DNA from: Bdellovibrionota bacterium
GTDB lineage: Bacteria > Bdellovibrionota > Bacteriovoracia > Bacteriovoracales > Bacteriovoracaceae
Direction of reading: 5' to 3'
Length of the DNA stretch: 5,292 nt
Assembly (NCBI GenBank): GCA_030836365.1
Contig: JAURQB010000052.1
Location: forward strand, 1-5,292
Below, one piece after another: positions 1 through 5,254 of this stretch (its first letter is position 1; every line of letters begins with the position of its first letter). A model generated the notes under the pieces. The model had not been told where the DNA came from, did no database searches, and saw only the letters and a program-made list of their open reading frames with translations. The position numbers were made by a program, and so were the translations under genes.

Positions 1-12
1 ATATCTCAGCTA

Positions 13-78
13 AAAGAAAGGGTGGAAAAAGAGATGGGTTTTCTTATCGATTGGTCTTCCCTTCCTCCCCTTTTCTTT
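13..78. repeat. Imperfect inverted repeat of purine-rich and pyrimidine-rich arms
   Basis: AAAGAAAGGGTGGAA at 13-27 is nearly complementary to TTCCTCCCCTTTTCTTT at 62-78, whose reverse complement is AAAGAAAAGGGGAGGAA. They differ by two single-base gaps and one substitution. The arms enclose 34 bases containing the asd stop. The right arm is part of an unbroken pyrimidine run at 55-78, exactly where the asd match ends. The low complexity of both arms means chance pairing is possible. Confidence 0.4.
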
Positions 79-199
79 GTCCTGCTTGTGATGTTGAAAA
101 TAAGTCTAATTCATAAGATTTGTGGTCATTATTAGCGATAATTCTCTCTAATAGTACGCTTCCGACCATCCCCCTCCAACCGATCAATGCTACTTTCAT
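44..199 (-). pseudogene. asd: Aspartate-semialdehyde dehydrogenase, N-terminal fragment, broken
   Basis: Intact Asd reduces aspartyl phosphate to aspartate semialdehyde with NADPH, the step after LysC. Reading leftward from the ATG at 199-197, the peptide begins MKVALIGWRGMVGSVLLERI, the nucleotide-binding start typical of gammaproteobacterial Asd (GWRGMVGSVL at residues 7-16), and reaches the conserved FSTSQ-x-GQ at 34-41. After Q41 the family resemblance ends. The next residues are lysine- and glutamate-rich, and an in-frame TAA lies at 46-44, giving 51 codons against about 370 for the family. Neither other minus-strand frame restores Asd between 76 and 1, and each also meets a stop. The catalytic cysteine and histidine regions are absent. 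A good ribosome binding site precedes the start and the gene is divergent from lysC. The identity of the N-terminus is fairly certain. Whether the break is biological or an assembly error at the edge cannot be decided from the sequence. Confidence 0.72.
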
Positions 200-203
200 C
201 TAA

Positions 204-210
204 CTTCCTT
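204..210 (-). promoter_or_regulatory. Ribosome binding site of the asd fragment
   Basis: The minus strand reads AAGGAAG here. Its AAGGA core ends 6 bases before the ATG at 199-197. The intact initiation region supports the view that this was a translated asd start. Confidence 0.7.
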
Positions 211-227
211 ATGTGTAATTTTTACCA

Positions 228-256
228 AGATTAATTTTTTTTATGATTCATGCCAA
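228..256 (-). promoter_or_regulatory. Candidate sigma-70 promoter for asd
   Basis: On the minus strand, TTGGCA (256-251, five of six matches to the -35 consensus) is followed after exactly 17 bases by TAATCT (233-228, a weak -10). The next 28 bases lead to the asd start. The spacing and the -35 are good, but the -10 is poor, so this is a prediction by eye. Confidence 0.4.
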
Positions 257-265
257 GTATAAAAA

Positions 266-271
266 TATAAT
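266..271 (+). promoter_or_regulatory. Candidate -10 element of the lysC-dap operon promoter
   Basis: A perfect TATAAT lies 94 bases before the preferred lysC start, in an AT-rich stretch. No good -35 is found 16-18 bases upstream (the best position, 243-248, reads ATGATT), so activation by a regulator or a chance match are both possible. Initiation here would give a leader of roughly 85 bases. It lies back to back with the asd promoter candidate. Confidence 0.4.
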
Positions 272-353
272 ACACCAGGAATCTGCGTATCTGTAAGTAT
301 TTACTTTTACTTTTGTTTCAGTAGGTTTAGCATGGTGCAGTCATAAAATGATC

Positions 354-358
354 AAGGA
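354..358 (+). promoter_or_regulatory. Ribosome binding site that decides the lysC start
   Basis: AAGGA sits 7 bases before the ATG at 366. The earlier in-frame ATG at 348 lies upstream of this site and has no comparable purine-rich match before it, so 366 is the better start. Confidence 0.7.
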
Positions 359-365
359 CAAAAAG

Positions 366-1721
366 ATGGCAAAAATTAAAGTCGCAAAATTTGGAGGTAC
401 TTCCATGGCCGATGCAAAAGCAATGCTTAGATCTGCTAGTGTAGTAAATACTCACCAAGCGAATTTAACTGTCGTCAGTGCTACTAGTGGAACAACAAAT
501 AAGCTTGAAGAGCTCATGGCGCTTGCCCAGGGAAATTCTTTTGAAAATTTAGAAAAAACGATCGAAGAACTTCGGGAAAAGCACCTCAATATTTGCATAG
601 AAATACAAGCGGACAAAATAATTACAGACCGAGTTGATCAGCTTTGTCGTGAGCTTCTTACCTTAGCAAAAGGAATTTACTTTCTAAAAGAGTGTACACC
701 AAAGGCCAAAGATAGAATCTATTCGATCGGTGAACGTCTCTCAAGTACAATTTTTACCGAATGCTTGCAGCAAGTCCTTGGCCCGACCGTAACCGTCAGC
801 TTCATTGACGCTAGAGATTTCCTGATTACTGATTCGAACTTTAATAAGGCAAAACCGTTAACAGATGAAATCAAAAACAGGTGTCAAATTTTAAAAGATA
901 CACTCGAAACGAATTCATCTCAATATTACGTAACTCAAGGTTTTATTGGAAAAACAATTGAGGGTGAAACAACGACCCTTGGAAGAGGCGGAAGTGATTA
1001 CAGTGCGAGCATATTTGGCGAGGCAATTAATGCGACTGAAATCCAGATCTGGACAGACGTTGCTGGCATCGCCACGACAGATCCAAGGATATGCCCTAAC
1101 GCCAAAATTATTCATGAAATTACGTTTAAAGAGGCGGCTGAAATGGCCATCTTTGGAGCAAAAATCCTGCATCCGACAACTCTCGTTCCGGCGAGAAGAA
1201 GCTCTATTCCAGTTTTTGTCGGTTCAAGCTATGAACCAGATGCCCCTGGAACGTGGATCAAAGAAACTAGTGAAAACAAACCACTCGTTCGTGGCATTAC
1301 AAAAAAAGATAATCAAACATTAATAACTATAAGTAACCCGTCTATGGCACACGCACATGGGTTTCTGGCGTTAATATTTAAAGTTTTTGAGGCTTATGAT
1401 ATTTCTGTTGATGCGATCACTACTTCAGAAATCTCTGTAGCGATGACCGTTGAAAATCGAGTATCCCAAAATGCAAGTTTCATTCAGGAACTCGAATCAT
1501 TAGGAAAAATTAAATTAGAAGAAAACTACTCACTGGTATCTTTGATTGGTAACAAGATCAACACGACTCCAGGTATCGCTAATAAAATTTTTCAAGGAAT
1601 CGGTGACACAAACGTTCGAATGATTTGCCAAGGGGCAAGTGTACATAACTTTTGTGTTCTTGTTCGACAGGAAAACGGCAATCAAGCAGTTCAGCAATTG
1701 CATCGTGCATTTATCGATTAG
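366..1721 (+). CDS. lysC: Lysine-sensitive-type aspartokinase (AKIII)
   Basis: Phosphorylates aspartate with ATP, the committed first step toward lysine, diaminopimelate, threonine and methionine; cytoplasmic. The 451-residue product matches E. coli AKIII (449) along its whole length. The amino-acid kinase domain spans about 1-290, with KFGGTS at 8-13, SIGERLS at 120-126 (acidic substrate-binding E123), TLGRGGSDYSA at 204-214 and WTDV-x-GI-x-TTDPR at 229-241. Two ACT regulatory domains follow. The first keeps most AKIII lysine-pocket residues: M327, H329, S347-V348-D349 and T353-S354-E355. The position of E. coli S321 is alanine (A330). There is no homoserine dehydrogenase fusion. I chose the ATG at 366 rather than 348 because of its ribosome binding site and because it aligns with the E. 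coli start, with KFGGTS at the same residue number. It is the first gene of the operon and dapB begins 8 bases downstream. Feedback inhibition by lysine is inferred from the conserved pocket. Confidence 0.96.
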   Translation: MAKIKVAKFGGTSMADAKAMLRSASVVNTHQANLTVVSATSGTTNKLEELMALAQGNSFENLEKTIEELREKHLNICIEIQADKIITDRVDQLCRELLTLAKGIYFLKECTPKAKDRIYSIGERLSSTIFTECLQQVLGPTVTVSFIDARDFLITDSNFNKAKPLTDEIKNRCQILKDTLETNSSQYYVTQGFIGKTIEGETTTLGRGGSDYSASIFGEAINATEIQIWTDVAGIATTDPRICPNAKIIHEITFKEAAEMAIFGAKILHPTTLVPARRSSIPVFVGSSYEPDAPGTWIKETSENKPLVRGITKKDNQTLITISNPSMAHAHGFLALIFKVFEAYDISVDAITTSEISVAMTVENRVSQNASFIQELESLGKIKLEENYSLVSLIGNKINTTPGIANKIFQGIGDTNVRMICQGASVHNFCVLVRQENGNQAVQQLHRAFID

Positions 1722-1723
1722 GA
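1720..1723 (+). promoter_or_regulatory. Ribosome binding site of dapB, overlapping the lysC stop
   Basis: AGGA shares its first two bases with the lysC TAG stop. It lies 6 bases before the ATG at 1730 but only 3 before the ATG at 1727. This favours 1730 and suggests that ribosomes ending lysC help start dapB. Confidence 0.6.
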
Positions 1724-1729
1724 AAGATG

Positions 1730-2425
1730 ATGAAAATAGCACTCATTGGAAAAGGAAAAACGGGCGGGGAAATATTAAACTTATACCCTAAAGAAAACAT
1801 TCACATATTCGATACAAAAAACCCTCTAACTCTTGAAGTGCTCCAAACTTGTGATGTTGCAATCGCTTTTGTCCCAAGTGAAGTCCTACGGCAGATGATT
1901 CCAGTTCTAATTGAATCAAAAATCCCTGTCGTTTCCGGAGCGACTGGACAAAACTGGAATGAGGAAATAAACAAAACACTCGAGGAAAATAATCTTACAT
2001 GGATTACCGCCTCAAATTTTAGTCTGGGCATGAGAATTGTTTATCAGATGATTAAAAAATTAAATATGGCCAAGAGTCTCTTTGATGAATATGAATATAA
2101 AGTTCATGAAATTCATCATACTAAAAAATTAGATGCGCCAAGTGGCACGGCAAAATCATGGAACGACTGGATCGATCGAAGCGCAGAAATTACTCATGAA
2201 AGAATAGGAGACGTTGTTGGTGACCATGAAATGAAATTCATCACACCATTTGAAGAAATTTCTGTTCGCCATCAAGCACTTGATCGTAAAATTTTTGCCA
2301 AAGGAGCACTGTGGGCCGCACAATATTTAGTGAAAAACCAACAAGCGATTCCATCAGGTCTAAATTATTTTGAAAATATTACAGAAAAAATATTAAACGA
2401 GAAGGAGACAACTCATGGACTATAA
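1730..2425 (+). CDS. dapB: 4-hydroxy-tetrahydrodipicolinate reductase, short form
   Basis: Reduces the DapA product to tetrahydrodipicolinate with NAD(P)H. The product is 231 residues against 273 in E. coli, and the shortage falls mainly between the first Rossmann strands and residue 65. It resembles the short DapB forms of several other phyla. Visible features are the nucleotide loop GKGKTG at 7-12, an acidic D28 at the end of the second strand, SGATG at 69-73, ASNFS-x-G at 94-100, and the signature IHHTKKLDAPSGTA at 128-141. H129 and K133 in that signature correspond to the catalytic pair H159/K163 of E. coli. GD-x-VG-x-H and FAKGA-x-WAA-x-YL follow near the C-terminus. An in-frame ATG at 1727 is possible, and the frame stays open upstream inside lysC, but residues before 1730 do not fit the family. 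The last 11 bases overlap dapA. All key catalytic motifs are present, so it is probably active. Confidence 0.94.
   Translation: MKIALIGKGKTGGEILNLYPKENIHIFDTKNPLTLEVLQTCDVAIAFVPSEVLRQMIPVLIESKIPVVSGATGQNWNEEINKTLEENNLTWITASNFSLGMRIVYQMIKKLNMAKSLFDEYEYKVHEIHHTKKLDAPSGTAKSWNDWIDRSAEITHERIGDVVGDHEMKFITPFEEISVRHQALDRKIFAKGALWAAQYLVKNQQAIPSGLNYFENITEKILNEKETTHGL
2402..2407 (+). promoter_or_regulatory. Ribosome binding site of dapA, inside dapB
   Basis: AAGGAG, a near-perfect Shine-Dalgarno sequence, lies inside the last codons of dapB, 7 bases before the dapA ATG at 2415. It is the strongest such site in the operon. Confidence 0.75.
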
Positions 2426-3284
2426 AACACCAAAACTATGGACGGCATTAATCACACCAATGAACGGTGACGGCACTGTTGATTATGAAACACTAAAAAA
2501 ATTAGTACAACAGCAAGATCTAGCAGGTAATGGGATTCTCGTTTTGGGAAGCACTGGCGAGTCGTTAAATTTATCAAATGAAGAAAAGAAAACCATTTAT
2601 CATTTTGTCAAAGAACTCTCTCCAACATCCCCACTTATGGCCGGAGTTGGTGGCATCAACTTAGAAGAAACGAAAAAAGAATTAACTTATTTAGAAACAC
2701 TAAATTATGATTGCTACCTAATGGTCACACCTTTGTACGCCAAGCCAGGTATCCAGGGACAAATTCAGTGGTTCACTGAGCTGATGAACGTCGTGACAAA
2801 ACCAGTAATGCTTTATAACGTTCCAGGAAGAACTGGTGTCAGCTTACAAAGAGATGCTCTAAAAATATTAAAAAATCATCCCAACTTTTGGTCAATAAAA
2901 GAAGCCAGTGGAAGCACTGAGGAATTTAAGGCTTATGTAGACACAGTCGCCCCAGCTCCAGTTTATAGCGGTGATGATGGAATGCTTCCTGAATACGCAG
3001 CACTAGGAGCAAAGGGACTTGTCTCTGTTGCCAGCAATGCCTGGCCAAAAAAAACCAATCTCTATGTCAACAAAACGCTCAATGGTGAGTTAACGAACGC
3101 CCATGATTGGAAACAGTGGGCCGATAATTTATTTGTGGCCTCAAACCCCATCCCGGTTAAAAGATTAATGTTTGAAGCGGGAACAATTACATCACCCAAT
3201 TGCCGAGCGCCACTCACCCATGAAGAAATTAATGACCCGAGTATTCTTACTCAAACAAATTCAAGCGTAACAAGTTGGGAGTAA
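2415..3284 (+). CDS. dapA: 4-hydroxy-tetrahydrodipicolinate synthase
   Basis: Condenses pyruvate with aspartate semialdehyde, the branch point to diaminopimelate and lysine. The 289-residue product has the usual length of this TIM-barrel family (E. coli 292). The Schiff-base lysine is K162 in IKEASG. Y134 and R139 lie in YNVPGRTG, the pyruvate-binding loop is GSTGES at 45-50, Y108 is in TPLYAKP, and the later motifs SGDD and NPIPVK are present. S46 stands where E. coli has catalytic T44, a conservative change. The residues that bind inhibitory lysine in E. coli are largely different: N55 for H53, K58 for H56, I81 for N80 and L107 for Y106, while E85 matches E84. Lysine inhibition is therefore unlikely. 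The start overlaps dapB by 11 bases and has a strong ribosome binding site. YNVPGRTG with R139 argues against an N-acetylneuraminate lyase or other family relative, as does the dap context. Confidence 0.96.
   Translation: MDYKTPKLWTALITPMNGDGTVDYETLKKLVQQQDLAGNGILVLGSTGESLNLSNEEKKTIYHFVKELSPTSPLMAGVGGINLEETKKELTYLETLNYDCYLMVTPLYAKPGIQGQIQWFTELMNVVTKPVMLYNVPGRTGVSLQRDALKILKNHPNFWSIKEASGSTEEFKAYVDTVAPAPVYSGDDGMLPEYAALGAKGLVSVASNAWPKKTNLYVNKTLNGELTNAHDWKQWADNLFVASNPIPVKRLMFEAGTITSPNCRAPLTHEEINDPSILTQTNSSVTSWE
3277..3281 (+). promoter_or_regulatory. Ribosome binding site that decides the dapD start
   Basis: GGGAG lies in the last codons of dapA, 5 bases before the ATG at 3287. The alternative TTG at 3275 overlaps this element and cannot use it, so 3287 is preferred. 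Confidence 0.65.
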
Positions 3285-3286
3285 TT

Positions 3287-4027
3287 ATGGACTGGCAAAC
3301 GATCATTGAAGATTTAGAAAAAGGAAAAATCAGGGCCGCTAATAAAATAGATGGCGTCTGGCAAGCAAACATAGATGTAAAAAAAGGCATCCTAGAGGCT
3401 TTTAAAGCGGGAGAACTGGTTCAGCTTGGCGACTTTGTCGACAAACATAACATCCCGGCGAGACAGTTTACACCAGAGCACAAAGTAAGAATTGTTCCCG
3501 GCGGAAGTTCTGTTCGAAGAGGCGCTTACGTGAGTGAAGGCGTCATCATCATGCCACCGGCATACGTCAATATTGGCGCTTATATCGACTCTGGCACAAT
3601 GGTCGATAGCCATGCCCTCGTCGGCTCCTGCGCTCAAATTGGCAAGAATGTTCACCTGAGCGCCGGCGTTCAAATCGGTGGAGTACTCGAGCCAGTTGGA
3701 CTTGCACCCGTTATTATTGAAGACAACGCTTTTATTGGCGCTGGTTCTGTCATTGTTGAAGGTATTCAAGTTGGACGAAATGCTGTCATCGCTCCAGGCG
3801 TCATCTTGTCCAAAGGTGTTCCTGTTTTTGACTGCGTAAACGAGCGAATCCTCGAGCGCGGCGAAGCTATTCCTGAAGGCGCTGTAGTGGTCCCAGGATC
3901 GAGACAAGTAAATGATAAACTTAAATGGGCCAAAGAAAATGGACTGCAAATGAGCTGTGCGATGATCGTCAAATACAGAGACGATAAAAGTGAGCAATCT
4001 CTCGAGCTCGAAAGCTTTTTAAGATAA
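3287..4027 (+). CDS. dapD: Tetrahydrodipicolinate N-succinyltransferase-like protein, short N-terminus
   Basis: Predicted to acylate tetrahydrodipicolinate (succinyl-CoA in the classical pathway), opening the ring before transamination. The 246-residue product has a left-handed beta-helix of hexapeptide repeats at roughly 68-175. It includes MPPAYVNIGAYIDSGTMVDS at 89-108, with D107 matching catalytic D141 of E. coli, then VGSCAQIGKNVHLS and GGVLEP. The C-terminal region (VVVPGSR, then CAMIVKYRD) is DapD-like. Two things are odd. It begins near E. coli residue 35, so most of the N-terminal helical domain is missing, and a stop at 3233-3235 rules out a long upstream extension. The segment aligned to GARSEVVEG in E. 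coli reads GAGSVIVEG, so R187 and E189 become G153 and V155; this stretch is closer to the acetyltransferase DapH. The gene starts 2 bases after dapA. The DapD family is clear. The acyl donor, succinyl or acetyl, is less so. Confidence 0.9.
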   Translation: MDWQTIIEDLEKGKIRAANKIDGVWQANIDVKKGILEAFKAGELVQLGDFVDKHNIPARQFTPEHKVRIVPGGSSVRRGAYVSEGVIIMPPAYVNIGAYIDSGTMVDSHALVGSCAQIGKNVHLSAGVQIGGVLEPVGLAPVIIEDNAFIGAGSVIVEGIQVGRNAVIAPGVILSKGVPVFDCVNERILERGEAIPEGAVVVPGSRQVNDKLKWAKENGLQMSCAMIVKYRDDKSEQSLELESFLR

Positions 4028-4031
4028 AAGG
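4027..4031 (+). promoter_or_regulatory. Ribosome binding site of the terminal decarboxylase gene
   Basis: AAAGG starts on the last base of the dapD stop codon and lies 7 bases before the ATG at 4039. The spacing favours ATG 4039 over the adjacent GTG at 4036. Confidence 0.6.
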
Positions 4032-4038
4032 TTCGGTG

Positions 4039-5250
4039 ATGAGTAAGCTTCTTCAAGCTCCTTATGGAGAAAACATCCTTAAAACGACAAAAAAGCAGGA
4101 CTCCCCTTTTTACTTTTACGATTTAGATTTTCTTGAAAAACACCTAAGCTACATGAGTGAAACCTTACATGAAGATTTTAAACTTTGGTATGCATGCAAA
4201 GCAAACCCCATGTCGGCGATCCTAAAAGTTTTTAGAAACCTTGGATTTGGTATTGATGTTGCTTCACAAGGAGAGCTTGATCAAGCGCTCAGAAGCGGAG
4301 TGAAACCAAACGGAATTCTCTCCACTGGCCCTGCTAAATCACAGCAGTATCTGGAAAGTTTAATTGATTATGATGTTCGAGTTATTGTTGCTGAAAGTAT
4401 TAATCAACTACATGACCTAGAAGAGGTTTCAAAAAATTTCTTAACGAAACCGGATTTGCTACTTCGAGTACAATTAGAATGGCATGAGGGAACGAGTGTT
4501 TTAGGTGGGGATAAAATAACCCCATTTGGCATAGGAATCGATGACTGGAAAAAATGCGACTTTAGCACCTTTGAAAACCTTAACATCATTGGTGTTCACG
4601 CCTTTCAATGGGGAAATCTTCTAAATCTAGGTGACCTCGAAACCATTTGGGATAAAACAACCGAACGACTAGTCGAGTTTGCAAGCGAATCTGGCATTAA
4701 ACTAGACGTATTAGATCTTGGTGGTGGAATTGGAATTCCTTACCACCAAGAAAACCAGCAACTTGATTTTAAGGACATTCATCAGCTTTTACTTAAAATA
4801 AAAAATAAGTATGAGCTAAAAAAAATCTGGATGGAGCTTGGCCGTTATGCCGTTGGTGAGTGCGGACATTACTTAGCGAAAGTTATTGATGTCAAAACGG
4901 TTCGAGGCAAACAACTAATTGTTTTAAATGGTGGTATTAATCATCTTGCTAGACCGGCCCTCACTAATCAGTTTTTTCCCTGTGAACTACTTCGTGAGAG
5001 CAATCTCCCCTCATCATCGTATCAAGTCCACGGCCCGTTATGTACGGCCTTAGACTACCTAGGGACATTTGAGCTTCCTCGTGACACACAAGTAGGAGAT
5101 TGGCTCGTGTTTTCTCAAGCAGGAGCTTATGGATTTACCGAAGCAATGCCATTTTTTCTTTGTCATGACTTGCCATCTGAAAGTATTTACTATCGCGGTA
5201 ATTACATGGCACCAAGGCCACCTAAAACTTCTGCAGACTGGATGATTTAA
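4039..5250 (+). CDS. Fold-type III PLP-dependent decarboxylase, LysA-like but atypical
   Basis: A decarboxylase of the alanine-racemase-fold superfamily that includes diaminopimelate decarboxylase (LysA); 403 residues against about 420 for LysA. The PLP lysine is K54 in YACKAN (51-56), followed by DVASQGEL at 73-80, TPFGI at 161-165, H187 in GVHAFQ, the phosphate-binding DLGGG at 226-230, and Y364 in AGAYGF. Several motifs depart from LysA: ELGRY (266-270) for EPGR, HAFQWGN for HIGSQ, and GPLCTALD (332-339) where LysA has GPLCESGD. These, with NGGINH at 297-302 and FFLCHDLPSE at 372-381, resemble BtrK, PvsE and exosortase-associated decarboxylases, which act on amino-acid derivatives other than free diaminopimelate. 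Position at the end of a dap operon, 11 bases after dapD, argues for diaminopimelate decarboxylase, whereas the motifs argue for a related substrate. I therefore withhold the symbol lysA. All PLP-binding residues are present, so it should be active. Confidence 0.87.
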   Translation: MSKLLQAPYGENILKTTKKQDSPFYFYDLDFLEKHLSYMSETLHEDFKLWYACKANPMSAILKVFRNLGFGIDVASQGELDQALRSGVKPNGILSTGPAKSQQYLESLIDYDVRVIVAESINQLHDLEEVSKNFLTKPDLLLRVQLEWHEGTSVLGGDKITPFGIGIDDWKKCDFSTFENLNIIGVHAFQWGNLLNLGDLETIWDKTTERLVEFASESGIKLDVLDLGGGIGIPYHQENQQLDFKDIHQLLLKIKNKYELKKIWMELGRYAVGECGHYLAKVIDVKTVRGKQLIVLNGGINHLARPALTNQFFPCELLRESNLPSSSYQVHGPLCTALDYLGTFELPRDTQVGDWLVFSQAGAYGFTEAMPFFLCHDLPSESIYYRGNYMAPRPPKTSADWMI

Positions 5251-5254
5251 ACAA

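Noticed and set aside
1..135. Plus-strand frame open from the left edge to a TAG at 133-135, reading LKERVEKEMGFLIDW near its start, as a possible 3' end of another gene
   Set aside because: It runs antisense through the recognisable asd N-terminus, and its later part is hydrophobic low-complexity sequence from the pyrimidine tract. No family is recognised. It stays possible only if 1-76 is foreign DNA joined to asd.
288..306. TyrR- or ArgR-like operator around TGTAAGTATTTAC
   Set aside because: The half-sites are too close together for a TyrR box and the sequence is AT-rich enough for such a palindrome to occur by chance.
332..346. Tiny ORF MVQS just upstream of lysC as a leader peptide for attenuation
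   Set aside because: It has no lysine codons, no ribosome binding site, and no attenuator hairpin with a T run follows it.
200..365. Lysine riboswitch (L box) ahead of lysC
   Set aside because: No conserved L-box core or multi-stem layout is visible, and the likely leader is too short.
946..1323. 125-codon plus-strand frame inside lysC
   Set aside because: It overlaps the conserved kinase and ACT regions of lysC in another frame and shows an arginine/lysine-rich composition typical of shadow frames.
1652..1729. Upstream extension of dapB into lysC
   Set aside because: The added residues are a frame-shifted reading of the lysC end; the Rossmann motif and the ribosome binding site place the start at 1730.
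3392..3997. Long minus-strand open frame (201 codons) opposite dapD
   Set aside because: It is antisense to a strongly conserved beta-helix gene, has no recognisable domain, and arises from the codon pattern of dapD.
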